A DNA stretch of 64,000 nt from Tychonema litorale BBK16 (GTDB lineage: Bacteria; Cyanobacteriota; Cyanobacteriia; Cyanobacteriales; Microcoleaceae). A program made the translations under genes and the position numbers. The stretch's first letter is position 1, and each line of letters starts with the position of its first letter. Location: contig NZ_JAKJHX010000002.1 of the NCBI RefSeq assembly GCF_021648855.1, positions 1-64,000 on the forward strand. Direction: 5' to 3'. The notes under the pieces were generated by a model, which searched no databases, was not told the origin of the DNA, and was given only the letters and a program-made list of their open reading frames with translations. This document shows, one piece after another, positions 36,698 to 45,291 of this stretch.

Positions 36698-37165
36698 ATG
36701 GAAAAAGCCACATTTGCCGCCGGTTGTTTCTGGGGAGTCGAGGAGAGGTTTCGCACGGTTCCGGGAGTCGTCTCGACTGCTGCGGGCTATACAGGAGGTC
36801 ATTGGGCAAATCCCTGCTACCTGGATGTTTGCGCCCGCATCACCGGTCACGCTGAGTCAGTGCTGATCGAGTACGATCGATCGCAAATTAGTTACCAGAC
36901 CCTACTAGAGATTTTCTGGAATTGTCACGATCCTACCCAAGTTAATCGTCAAGGGCGCGATCGGGGTGAACAGTACAGATCCGTCATTTTTCATCATAAT
37001 TCCGAACAGGAAAAAGCCGCCCGCGAGTCTAAACAAAAGTTGCAAACATCTGGTAAATATGATAAAGATATTGCCACCGAAATCAAACCCGCTGGTGAAT
37101 TTTATATAGCAGAAGATTACCACCAGCAGTATCTTGAAAAGAAGGTTCGGCAACGAATCTTGTAA
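36698..37165 (+). CDS. msrA: Peptide methionine-S-sulfoxide reductase
   Basis: Repairs the S-epimer of methionine sulfoxide in proteins. 155 aa from MEKATFAAGCFWGVEERFRT with catalytic Cys in GCFWG, then AGYTGGHWANPCYLDVC (usual GYxGG), ARITGHAESVLIEYD (Glu), FWNCHDPTQVNRQGRDRGEQ, YRSVIF and EDYHQQYLEK. A ribosome site GGAG lies 10 bases upstream. It lies 23 bp after holB and is probably co-transcribed. Confidence 0.95.
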   Translation: MEKATFAAGCFWGVEERFRTVPGVVSTAAGYTGGHWANPCYLDVCARITGHAESVLIEYDRSQISYQTLLEIFWNCHDPTQVNRQGRDRGEQYRSVIFHHNSEQEKAARESKQKLQTSGKYDKDIATEIKPAGEFYIAEDYHQQYLEKKVRQRIL

Positions 37166-37206
37166 CGGATTTAAATGAGATATTCTACATTCATTATCAA
37201 GAATTC

Positions 37207-37293
37207 GTAGGGCGGGCGGGTTTATCAAGATTATCTGTTGGCACCAAGAATTATCTGTTGGCACCAAGAATTATCTGTGAACCCGCCCCTACA
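37207..37293. repeat. GGGCGGGTTTA...GAACCCGCCC inverted repeat with 20-bp tandem core
   Basis: Outer arms GTAGGGCGGGCGGGTTTA and TGAACCCGCCCCTAC enclose 2.5 tandem copies of the 20-mer ATTATCTGTTGGCACCAAGA (37230-37249, 37250-37269, then partial). Related outer arms with a different core lie inside the gene at 56578-56638. Confidence 0.85.
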
Positions 37294-37363
37294 GATTTTA
37301 TTAAATATTTTACCATTTATTTGTTAAACTAGAAATTGCACTCTGTCAAAAAACCTTAGATTT

Positions 37364-38194
37364 ATGTACAGGTTATTCACTGGCAAACTGCGGGTAGAAC
37401 ATTTAACAATACCCATCGCCAATCTTCCAGCAAATCTATCTGGTACTAAACTTGTACAACTAACAGACTTTCACTACGACGGAGTGCGGCTGTCAGAATC
37501 TTTGCTAGCAGAAGCCATTGCTGCGGCAAATGAAGCTGAAGCAGACTTGATTTTCTTAACCGGGGATTTTATTACTCTTGAAATTGCGCCGATTCATGGC
37601 TTAGTGCAACGATTAAAACAGTTGCAAAGCCGGATGGGGATTTATGCTGTTTTAGGTAATCATGACCACTATTTACCGGGTGCAAAAACAGAAGTTGCGA
37701 ATGCTTTAAATAACGCCGGGATGCGGGTTTTGTATAACGAAGCAGTCTACCCTTTCGGCCCGGAATTAGCCTTAGTTGGGTTTGCAGATTTTTGGTCGGG
37801 GGATTTTCAACCGGAACCTGTGATGACATCAGTAGATCAATCAATTCCCCGGATTGTATTGTCTCACAATCCCGATACTGCTGAAAAGCTCCAAAAGTAC
37901 CGGATTGACTTGCAGTTGTCGGGGCACACCCACGGTGGTCAAATCGTGATTCCTGGTATCGGGCCTTTTTATGCTTGGCTAAAAAAAATCAGCCATGCTA
38001 TTCCTCAAATAGTCCGAAATTTGATTCCTTATCTGTCAATTGGCGATCGGGTAGTTAGTCATTGGGAATGGGCTAGTGGTTTACATTCAGTTGGTAATAA
38101 TTTGCTATACGTGAATCGCGGCTTGGGAACCTACGCACCCGGAAGGCTATTTTGTCCGCCGGAGGTGACGGTAATTACTTTAGTTTGTCAATGA
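37364..38194 (+). CDS. Calcineurin-like metallophosphoesterase (YaeI type)
   Basis: 276 aa with the full set of metal-binding motifs: LVQLTDFHYDG, FLTGDFIT, AVLGNHDHY, VLSHNPD and LSGHTHGGQIVIPG. No clear N-terminal membrane helix is seen, although relatives are often membrane-linked. The family includes YaeI and UDP-diacylglucosamine-hydrolase-like enzymes; substrate unknown. Single gene followed by a palindromic repeat. Confidence 0.9.
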   Translation: MYRLFTGKLRVEHLTIPIANLPANLSGTKLVQLTDFHYDGVRLSESLLAEAIAAANEAEADLIFLTGDFITLEIAPIHGLVQRLKQLQSRMGIYAVLGNHDHYLPGAKTEVANALNNAGMRVLYNEAVYPFGPELALVGFADFWSGDFQPEPVMTSVDQSIPRIVLSHNPDTAEKLQKYRIDLQLSGHTHGGQIVIPGIGPFYAWLKKISHAIPQIVRNLIPYLSIGDRVVSHWEWASGLHSVGNNLLYVNRGLGTYAPGRLFCPPEVTVITLVCQ

Positions 38195-38197
38195 GAA

Positions 38198-38222
38198 ATC
38201 GGACACGGCAGTGCCGTGTCCT
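38198..38222. repeat. GGACACGGCAGTGCCGTGTCC palindrome
   Basis: Near-perfect palindrome just after the metallophosphoesterase stop codon. Other family members lie at 34440, 39901, 45194, 48366 and 56949. It could serve as a transcription terminator between convergent genes. Confidence 0.85.
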
Positions 38223-38282
38223 GACGGCTGGCTATGAGTAATATTAATTTCTATGCCACAGGATTTGATATTAACCATAGTT

Positions 38283-38969
38283 TCAACTCCCTTCTCCAAA
38301 CCGATAACCTCTACCATAAACGGTGTGAATTAGTACCGATTCGCGAGGGGCTTCGATTTTGCGACGTAGCAGGCGAATTTGAGCGGCTAATACGTTGCTG
38401 CTCGGTTTTTCGGTTTCACTCCACAAATATTGATGGATTTGCTCATGGGTCAGCAATTGACCGGGATGACGCATTAAATATTCTAACAACTGACATTCTT
38501 TTTCGGATAAGTCAATGGTGCGATCGCGCCGATAAGCCAACTGATTGTCATAATCTAGTTGCAAATCACCAACTTGCAGCCTTCCCACAGCCACATCCGC
38601 ATCAAAAGTAGGGGGTCGTCGCAGCAGGGCGCGGACTCTGGCTAGGAGTTCTCGCAATTCAAAAGGTTTTACCAAATAGTCGTCTGCACCAGCATCCAGC
38701 CCTTGTACGCGGTCATCTAGGGTATCTTTGGCCGTGAGAAATAGGACTGGTGTATTCCGTCCTTGCGATCGCAATTCTTGACAAATTGCCAATCCCGTTT
38801 GCTTCGGTAACATCCAATCCAAAATTAGCAAATCATAATTGCCCTGAATTGCTAAATTGCTACCAGTTGCGCCGTCAAAAGCCACATCAACCATGTAACC
38901 TTCGCGGGTTAAAACTCGACTCAAAGGATCAGTCAACTCAACTTCATCATCAACTAAAAGAATTCGCAT
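38283..38969 (-). CDS. OmpR/PhoB-type response regulator
   Basis: DNA-binding regulator of about 228 aa. REC domain: MRILLVDDEVELTDPLSRVL, Asp in DLLILDWMLPKQTGL, FLTAKDTLDDRVQGLDAGAD, DYLVKPFELRELLARVRALL. C-terminal winged helix: LSEKECQLLEYLMRHPGQLL, THEQIHQYLWSE, VLAAQIRLLRRKIE and VYGRGYRFG. It resembles the cyanobacterial RppA/ManR group by overall sequence, but the assignment is tentative. Start chosen at 38969. It is divergent from hisG with about 80 bp between. No adjacent kinase. Confidence 0.93.
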   Translation of the reverse strand: MRILLVDDEVELTDPLSRVLTREGYMVDVAFDGATGSNLAIQGNYDLLILDWMLPKQTGLAICQELRSQGRNTPVLFLTAKDTLDDRVQGLDAGADDYLVKPFELRELLARVRALLRRPPTFDADVAVGRLQVGDLQLDYDNQLAYRRDRTIDLSEKECQLLEYLMRHPGQLLTHEQIHQYLWSETEKPSSNVLAAQIRLLRRKIEAPRESVLIHTVYGRGYRFGEGS

Positions 38970-39050
38970 TCTGATTTTAGATTTTAGATTGGAACAATTT
39001 GTGATATTGTAGCTTTGGAAAAATTCATTTCCCAATTACCGAGTATTTTT

Positions 39051-39695
39051 ATGATTACCGTAGCACTTCCCAAAGGTGGACTTTTAGCAGATAGCATTCG
39101 GTTGTTTAAATCAGTTGGATTAGACTTCAGTGCTTTTTTGGATTCATCTAACCGCCAACTTCAAATTTATGACCCTACCGGAACTGCCAAAGCTTTGCTA
39201 GTCAGAACCCATGATGTGCCGGTTTATGTGGAATATGGCCAAGCAGATTTAGGTGTTGCTGGTTATGATGTGTTGCGGGAAAAAAAGCCAAAAGTTGCCA
39301 GTTTAATTGATTTAAAATTTGGTGAATGTCGGCTATCGGTGGCGGTGAAAGAGTCTAGTTCTTACCGCAGAAGTGTGGATTTGCCACCTCATGGTAGAGT
39401 TGCTTCTAAATTTGTAAACTGTGCGAGGGAATATTTTCACAATTTAAATTTACCGGTGGAAATTGTGCCGCTTTACGGTTCTGTGGAATTGGGGCCGATT
39501 ACGGGAATGTCGGAAGCAATTGTGGATTTGGTGGCGACGGGCAAAACTTTGCAGGAAAATGGTTTAATCGAGATTGATGTTTTGTTTGAAAGTTCGGCTT
39601 ATTTGATTGGTCATCCTTTGAGTTATCGTTTGAATTCGGGTGGTGTAAATGAGGTGATTGGGAAATTGAGAGAGCAAGTTTTGGCTGCGGTTTGA
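39051..39695 (+). CDS. hisG: ATP phosphoribosyltransferase, short form
   Basis: First enzyme of histidine synthesis. About 214 aa from [20 protein letters not shown]; the C-terminal regulatory domain of long HisG is absent, so this is the HisG-S form that works with a HisZ regulatory subunit encoded elsewhere. Motifs [40 protein letters not shown] and [10 protein letters not shown] (PRPP site) are clear. It stands apart from other his genes. A MITE with IS630-type ends lies directly after its stop. Confidence 0.95.
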   Translation: MITVALPKGGLLADSIRLFKSVGLDFSAFLDSSNRQLQIYDPTGTAKALLVRTHDVPVYVEYGQADLGVAGYDVLREKKPKVASLIDLKFGECRLSVAVKESSSYRRSVDLPPHGRVASKFVNCAREYFHNLNLPVEIVPLYGSVELGPITGMSEAIVDLVATGKTLQENGLIEIDVLFESSAYLIGHPLSYRLNSGGVNEVIGKLREQVLAAV

Positions 39696-39855
39696 TATAG
39701 CAGTCGTCAAGGCGGTTTGGTCATTGAGCGGAGCGTCGCCCTGAGCGTAGTCGAAGGGTCGAAGGGTCGAAATGTCCACTTCGACGTAGTTTATCCTGAG
39801 CGTAGTCGAAGGGCTCAGTGACCAAAATATCCTAACCGCCTTGGCGGTTGCTATA
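39696..39855. mobile_element. 160-bp MITE with IS630-type terminal repeats
   Basis: The left end TATAGCAGTCGTCAAGGCGG and right end (complement TATAGCAACCGCCAAGGCGG) match the terminal repeats of the IS630 element at 2657-3622; the right end agrees over about 26 bases. The interior is non-coding and itself largely self-complementary: GGTCATTGAGC near the left and GCTCAGTGACC near the right, plus repeated GAGCGTAGTCGAAGGG motifs. It could be moved in trans by an IS630 transposase. Confidence 0.85.
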
Positions 39856-39900
39856 CATGATATCAATTCCGGTTTTATCGGAATTATTAGTAGCCGAAAT

Positions 39901-39924
39901 CAGGACACGGCACTGCCGTGTCCT
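39901..39924. repeat. GGACACGGCACTGCCGTGTCC palindrome
   Basis: Perfect palindrome ending at the stop codon region of the REC-cyclase gene (minus strand). Same family as at 38198 and 48366. Confidence 0.85.
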
Positions 39925-41259
39925 CTATAATGCCGTGTCTAAACCCAGTTTTTCTTGACATCTTTCTATATAAAGATTCACGACTGTATCAACAGGATTT
40001 TGTGTAGCTAATTGTTGGAAATATCCCAAAGCGGCGACAAATTTCGACGATTGCCACCCTTGAATTCCTTTGTTAAATAGTGCCTGGGTAAGCTGTTTTA
40101 CCTCACAGTCAGGACTTGCATCAGTCCAGATTTCGTAGATTTCAATAGCTTGCTGTTTTCCCCGTGGCGTTACTCGATCGATCCAGCGATAGTAATAATT
40201 GTTACTTGTGGGGTTGACAAATTTTCTGGCATGGACGATCGCATTTTCGCTAACAATAGTTTGACAGCCGTATATTTTAGTCAAGTTTTCTAAGCGAGAA
40301 GCTGTATTAACTACATCGCCAATCACCGTAGAATCCATGCGGCGATCGGACCCTAAAGTACCAATCATGCCGATACCTGTATGAATTCCTATACCGATAT
40401 TGACGGGAGATGATAAATTGTATTTATGGCGATCGGCATTAAATTCCTGCAAACTTTCTTGCATGGCTACAGAAGCTTCGATAGCGTCTCTAGCGTGAGA
40501 ATTTGGCTTGTCAAATACCGCCATGATTGCATCGCCGAGGTATTTGTCAATAAAACCTCCGTTGAAACTGATGCAATCACTCATTTTAGTAAAAAAAGCA
40601 TTCAGCCATTCAAAAGTCTCGCGGGCTTCTTGAGATTCTGCGATCGCCGTAAACCCGCGAATATCGCAAAATAAGATAGTCAACTCTTCTTCTGTGACAT
40701 TGCCCAACTGAATTGATTCTATTCCTTGTGGCGCAATTCGTTCGAGCAACTGTTCTGGTACAAATAGGTGGAATTTTTCGGCCAGATACTCGTTAGCCTC
40801 CCAAGCTGCGACGATTTGGCGTTTGCTTTGCTCTTTTACCTGCTGGTTGAATTGAGAAGAGACAGCTTGCGATCGTATTTTGCTCAATTGCAAAACACTC
40901 TCAACTTTTGCCAACAACAAGCGACTGTTAAAAGGCTTAGTTACATAATCATCGGCCATCATTTCTAATCCTTTGAGACGAGAGGTATCATCATCGAGGG
41001 CTGTCAAAAAAATGACTGGTACTGTTTGCAAATTTGTATCTTTTCGCAGGCGCTCGCACACATCAAACCCGTTCAGATCTGGCATCATAATATCCAGTAA
41101 AATCAAGTCAGGCTGATCGGCCTGAGCCATGGAAAGTGCTTCGTCGCCAGATGCGGCCGAGACAGTGGCGTATCCTTTCAAGTGCAACAATTCTTCGAGT
41201 AAAATCAGATTAGCTGGCTCATCATCAACCAACAAAATATAGGGCGATTTATTTGACAT
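39925..41259 (-). CDS. Response regulator with class III adenylate/guanylate cyclase
   Basis: 444 aa. REC domain at 1-125 (LLVDDEPANLILLEELLHLK, Asp in DLILLDIMMPDLNGFDV, DDYVTKPFNS), a helical linker, then a class III nucleotide cyclase domain (about 185-360). The cyclase shows TILFCDIRGFTAIAES with metal Asp, GGFIDKYLGDAIMAVF with the second metal Asp and a substrate-specifying Lys typical of adenylate cyclases, GIGIHTGIGMIG, and IGDVVNTASRLENLTK with the transition-state Asn region. It would make cAMP under phosphorylation control. The C-terminal tail of about 80 aa is helical. No kinase adjacent. Confidence 0.93.
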   Translation of the reverse strand: MSNKSPYILLVDDEPANLILLEELLHLKGYATVSAASGDEALSMAQADQPDLILLDIMMPDLNGFDVCERLRKDTNLQTVPVIFLTALDDDTSRLKGLEMMADDYVTKPFNSRLLLAKVESVLQLSKIRSQAVSSQFNQQVKEQSKRQIVAAWEANEYLAEKFHLFVPEQLLERIAPQGIESIQLGNVTEEELTILFCDIRGFTAIAESQEARETFEWLNAFFTKMSDCISFNGGFIDKYLGDAIMAVFDKPNSHARDAIEASVAMQESLQEFNADRHKYNLSSPVNIGIGIHTGIGMIGTLGSDRRMDSTVIGDVVNTASRLENLTKIYGCQTIVSENAIVHARKFVNPTSNNYYYRWIDRVTPRGKQQAIEIYEIWTDASPDCEVKQLTQALFNKGIQGWQSSKFVAALGYFQQLATQNPVDTVVNLYIERCQEKLGLDTAL

Positions 41260-41620
41260 GGAATATGATTGCTAAAGTGTGTCAGCGATCGACAAGACTG
41301 ATGCCCCTGAAGTTAAAAAAATAGCTGAGTTAGGTTTAATAGCCGTGATTCAAGTAGAAGCTAAATATTTCTCTACTATCGAGTTTAGCCTTTATCACTA
41401 TAAATTGTAATAATTTTTAACTTAGCAGGCGGGAAGTCCCGCGCTCTAACGCATCGTTGAGCGTCGGGATGAAAGCCGAGTGAGACGACGATTGCCTGTC
41501 CGACAATCCCAACAATTGGTAGATCTCCGAAGGAGGACAGGCATGAGAAGACGAACAAATTCCTTGCTTATCCATTGACTTATCCTATGTTATCATAAAA
41601 ACAGTTCGTGATAAACAACG
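41260..41620. other. Leader region of the cyclase gene and left end of an IS605-type element
   Basis: The stretch holds upstream sequence of the REC-cyclase gene (no boxes assigned) and, from about 41420, the left part of the tnpB element with the hairpin GCGGGAAGTCCCGC at 41429-41442 and a second potential stem around 41455-41500. No other gene seen. Confidence 0.6.
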
Positions 41621-42818
41621 ATGTATCAGTCTATCAAAGTCCGAATCTATCCCACCTATGCTCAATCCGAAAAGCTTTCTCAGTTTTTTGGATGCGCTCG
41701 TTGGTGGTGGAATCGCGCTCTGAACGAAACTACTACTACCTATGCAGAGACGGGGAAAGGATTGTCTAGAGAAGGACTCAATGCACTGTTGCCAGCACTC
41801 AAGAAAGAGTTTGATTGGCGGGCGTGAGTGTCATTCTCAAGTCTTGCAATCTGTTACCCTCAACCTCAGTAAATCGTTTATCAATTTTTTCGAGAAAAGA
41901 GCTAAATTTCCTAACTTCAAATCGAAGCATGGGAAACAGTCTATTCAATATCCTCAAGGGACTAAGTTTGTCGATAATTTGATTTATCTCCCTAAGTTGG
42001 GATGGGTCAAAATTAGCTTGCATCGTCCGATTGATGGAGAAGTCAAGACTGTTACTATTTCCCAAAATCCCAGCGGTCAATATTTCGCTGCTATTCTTAC
42101 CGAACAAGAAGGCGAATATCCCGCCCCTAGCAGTGAAGGGAATGTAATTGGTATCGATTTGGGTATCACAAACTTTGCTATCACTAGCACTGGCTCTAAG
42201 TACCCTAATCCTAGACATATCAAAAAGCATCAATCTAACCTCAAACGTAAACAACGTAAACTATCTCGAAAAGTAAAAGGTTCCAATAGTCGGAATAAAG
42301 CTAGAAAACTGGTGGCAAGAATTCACCAACGAATCAGCAATTCAAGACAAGACTTTTTGCACAAACTCTCTCACAAACTGGTGAACGAAAACCAAGTCAT
42401 CGTTGTGGAAGATCTAGCAGTCAAGAACATGGTGAGAAATCATTGTTTAGCAAAAGCTATTAGCGATTGTGGCTGGTCTAGTTTCGTCGGAATGCTCGAA
42501 TATAAGTGTGAGCGTTCTGGCAAAATATTGGTCAAGGTGGATAGATTTTTTCCTTCATCGAAAACCTGTAGTAATTGTTATCAACGAGTCTCCTCTTTGC
42601 CTTTAGATGTGCGGTATTGGACTTGCTCTAGTTGTGGAACTAACCACGATAGAGATGTCAACGCCGCTCAAAACCTAAAGGCTGAGGGTCTAAGACTTCT
42701 CTCGTTAGGAACTAGCGAGACTGCCGATGAAGGCAACGTAAGACCGAGCAGGGGTCGCAAGACATCTGTGAGGCGGTCGCCCTCGAAGTCGGAAGCCCGC
42801 TCTCTATCCGTAGGATGA
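41621..42818 (+). pseudogene. tnpB: TnpB RNA-guided nuclease, one frameshift
   Basis: TnpB proteins are RNA-guided DNA endonucleases, ancestors of Cas12. The N-terminal part (41621-41827) starts MYQSIKVRIYPTYAQSEKLS and ends in the first frame after PALKKEFDWRA. The rest continues in another frame from about 41823 (ECHSQVLQSVTLNLSKSFIN). The remainder looks intact: RuvC-I Asp in GIDLGITNFAITS, RuvC-II Glu in VIVVEDLAVKNM, zinc finger CSNCYQ and CSSCG, RuvC-III Asp in NHDRDVNAAQNLKAEG. One indel near 41820 therefore separates about 68 N-terminal residues from a catalytically complete body. A sequencing error or recoding cannot be excluded. Confidence 0.82.
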
Positions 42819-42834
42819 GGGTCGGGTAGTTCAC
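42690..42834 (+). ncRNA. Predicted omega (reRNA) scaffold overlapping the tnpB 3' end
   Basis: In TnpB elements the guide RNA scaffold comes from the tnpB 3' end and the transposon right end. Here that stretch can fold (AGACCGAGCAGGGGTCGCAAG region; GAAGTCGGAAGCCCGCTCTC region) and ends at GGGTAGTTCAC. Any guide would be the bases after about 42834, which are the antisense of the kinase gene end. Predicted from family knowledge; no expression evidence is available from sequence. Confidence 0.5.
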
Positions 42835-45044
42835 CTAAGAAAAGAACGGACTGTAACGATCGCCAAATTCAGATCCAGCGGCTTGCTCAAATAGTCAGAA
42901 GCCCCAGCTTCCAAACAGCGATCGCGATCGCCTGGCATCGCCATTGCCGTTACCGCAATCATCGGCACAGACTTCCACAGAGGATCTGCCTTAACTCGTC
43001 GCATCAACTCAAAGCCATCCACACCCGGTAACTGAATATCCATCAAAATCAAATCTGGCAGTAACGAAGGCGACGCACTGGTAGCGGCAATGCGATCGAG
43101 CATCAGCTTCCCATCCGCAATCATCTCTACCGCATAGCCCTCCAATTCCAGCACCTCAGAAATCAACATTTGGTTCAAAGGCTGGTCTTCGACAACCAAA
43201 ATCCGCTTGCTACCAATCGGTGAAGGCATCCCAGAGGCAGAGCTAAAACCGGAGTCTAGGGGAAAAGCAGCAGATATTGCCAACTCTTGACGCATCTCTG
43301 TCAAAGGTAGCCAAACGCGAAACAAACTTCCCCGATCGCAAATAGACTGAAAAGAAACAGTCCCCCCGTGCAATTCTGCCAGTCGCTTAGTCAAAGCCAA
43401 ACCTAAACCAGTACCTTCGTGACGACGAGTTAGGGAAGAATCCACCTGTTGAAAAGGTCGAAATAGCAAGTGCCAGCAGTCTTCAGGAATGCCGATGCCG
43501 GAGTCTTTGACCTCAAAACAAAAATAAGGCGTACTGGCATTTATAGGTGAACAATCAGGGCGATAGTCGCCGTTAATTTCGTTGCCGTAGGCGAGACGGC
43601 CACTGAGTTTAACCTTTCCCCGTTCAGGGGTAAATTTGATGGCATTGGAAAGTAAATTAATCACAATTTGTCGGACTCGCCGTTCATCGATCAAAACTTT
43701 AGTAATCCGATAGTCGAGTTCTAAAGACAAAGCAATGCGCTTTTTGTCCGCCCGCGGCTGAATCATTTTCAGACAGTCTGTCGCCAGTTCATGAACGCGC
43801 ACGGGCTGTAAATTGAGTTCTGTTTTGCCCGCTTCAATTTTAGAAAGGTCGAGAATATCGTTGATGAGCTGCAATAAATGCTGGCCGCTTTTTTCAATCA
43901 ATTCTACATACTGGATTTGCCGATTGCTCAACTGTCCGGCTGTTTGGCGCAGTAGCAAGTCAGAAAAGCCGAGAATGCTGTTGAGAGGTGTCCGCAATTC
44001 GTGGGACATTGATGCCAAAAACTCGGATTTCAACTGCGAAGAATACTCTAATTGTTGGTTAACTTGGCGCAAGTCTTCTTGTGCCTGGGCCCGCTCGATG
44101 GCTGCTCCCAGAGTCCGGCAAGCAGCTTCGAGCACATCTTGGTGTACTGCGGTTTTTAGTTGTTTGACGTTGCGAGATTCCAGCGTCAGCACGCCGATAA
44201 TTGTACCGTCGGTGGCTGCGATCGGAAAAATGCCCAATTGACCAATTCCCGGATGCCGAAATTGCGGCACTGCATTGGGATGTTTGGCATAATCCTCTAC
44301 AAACAAAGGTTGACCAGTTGCTACTACTTCCCACAACAAACCGGTGCCGTAGGGAATACCTTTGTCGAGGAGTGCTTGCATTCCAGCCGCTACGGGTTCC
44401 CCGTAACTAGCCAGGAATTGAGTGGAAATTTGGTTAGAAATCGCTGCCGCTTGGCGCTCATTTCCTTTGCCACTAATCACCTTCACATCTCCGAAGGCTG
44501 CATTCATTGCTTCTACCAGATAGCTTAGGGCAAATCGACCTATTTCTTGCAAACTTTTTGAGTTTTGCAGCCGTTCAGTTAAACCTAATAGAAATGTTAA
44601 GCGTCTGACTTCGGCGTTCAAGCTAACTTGAGAATTGTGGTGTACTGTAACGTCTCTAAATGTCAACAGCCGCCCGCCACTGTTTGTGATCGTGGCGCAC
44701 ACTTCCAAACAAACCGCATTGGATTGCTCGAAATAAAATGATAAACTTTGATCTTTAGGTGTTTCTAGTGCTTGCTGAAACTGTTCCGACTGCTGAAGTG
44801 ACCAGTAACCCCGATCGACTATTTCGGCAAACAGCAGGTAGGACTGGGGCTTAGTTGCCAGCCATTCTGGGGCGATTCCCCAGATTTGACCCAATTTTTG
44901 ATTAAACAAAACTAAGCTGTCTGACGAGTCGAACAGAGCGATCGCATTATCTACTTGGTTGAGAATCAGTTCTTGGTCTGCCCTCAACTGCTGCAAGTCT
45001 ATCTCCATTTCCTCTGTGTTGGTAGCTCTTAGTTTTGTAGTCAT
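42831..45044 (-). CDS. Hybrid histidine kinase: PAS-like, GAF, HisKA, HATPase, REC
   Basis: About 737 aa, cytoplasmic. A PAS-like region (about 15-125; NQVDNAIALFDSSDSLVLFN) is followed by GAF (about 150-325), HisKA with His in ASMSHELRTPLNSILGF (about 346), HATPase_c (NLLSNAIKFTPE, DSGIGIPE, GTGLGLALTKRLAELHGG) and a C-terminal REC from about 610 (ILVVEDQPLNQMLI, Asp in LILMDIQLPGVDGF, Lys in DYLSKPLDLN). The last codons ...SFLR end at a TGA formed in the right end of the tnpB element, so the native C-terminus has probably been altered by a few residues. Start chosen at the ATG 45044; a TTG at 45065 adds seven residues. Confidence 0.93.
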   Translation of the reverse strand: MTTKLRATNTEEMEIDLQQLRADQELILNQVDNAIALFDSSDSLVLFNQKLGQIWGIAPEWLATKPQSYLLFAEIVDRGYWSLQQSEQFQQALETPKDQSLSFYFEQSNAVCLEVCATITNSGGRLLTFRDVTVHHNSQVSLNAEVRRLTFLLGLTERLQNSKSLQEIGRFALSYLVEAMNAAFGDVKVISGKGNERQAAAISNQISTQFLASYGEPVAAGMQALLDKGIPYGTGLLWEVVATGQPLFVEDYAKHPNAVPQFRHPGIGQLGIFPIAATDGTIIGVLTLESRNVKQLKTAVHQDVLEAACRTLGAAIERAQAQEDLRQVNQQLEYSSQLKSEFLASMSHELRTPLNSILGFSDLLLRQTAGQLSNRQIQYVELIEKSGQHLLQLINDILDLSKIEAGKTELNLQPVRVHELATDCLKMIQPRADKKRIALSLELDYRITKVLIDERRVRQIVINLLSNAIKFTPERGKVKLSGRLAYGNEINGDYRPDCSPINASTPYFCFEVKDSGIGIPEDCWHLLFRPFQQVDSSLTRRHEGTGLGLALTKRLAELHGGTVSFQSICDRGSLFRVWLPLTEMRQELAISAAFPLDSGFSSASGMPSPIGSKRILVVEDQPLNQMLISEVLELEGYAVEMIADGKLMLDRIAATSASPSLLPDLILMDIQLPGVDGFELMRRVKADPLWKSVPMIAVTAMAMPGDRDRCLEAGASDYLSKPLDLNLAIVTVRSFLR

Positions 45045-45193
45045 AACTTTGTACGGATCTGGCAAGAGCTGTTTTAAAATTATTTATTTAATTTGACATA
45101 GTTTGAGGCTTTTTGGCAGTGAGGGCGATCGATCTAATTTGTGATCTCTCTGATATCCAATCCGATAGCATCCGAATTATTACTAGCCGAAAC

Positions 45194-45261
45194 TAGGACA
45201 TGGGAATGCCGTGTCCCTAGAATATTATTTTCGGTAGGGACACGGCACTGCCGTGTCCTCT
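45194..45261. repeat. Paired GACACGGCAxTGCCGTGTCC repeats
   Basis: GGACATGGGAATGCCGTGTC plus CCTA, and after about 14 bases GGTAGGGACACGGCACTGCC plus GTGTCC, form a long imperfect stem. A further partial GGCGTGTCC follows. It lies between two minus-strand genes (upstream of the kinase, downstream of the DUF1997 gene). Confidence 0.8.
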
Positions 45262-45291
45262 ATCTTATTGGCGTGTCCTCTATATCTTAAC

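Larger units (their letters stand above)
41420..42834 (+). mobile_element. tnpB-only IS200/IS605-family (IS1341-type) element
   Basis: It has a left-end hairpin (GCGGGAAGTCCCGC), tnpB, and a right end with subterminal stem sequence GGAAGCCCGCTCTCTATCCG and a terminus ...GGGTCGGGTAGTTCAC, typical of the right ends of cyanobacterial TnpB elements. No tnpA is present, so movement would need a TnpA in trans. The exact left boundary is uncertain by a few bases. The right boundary falls in the 3' end of the kinase gene at 42831. Confidence 0.8.
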
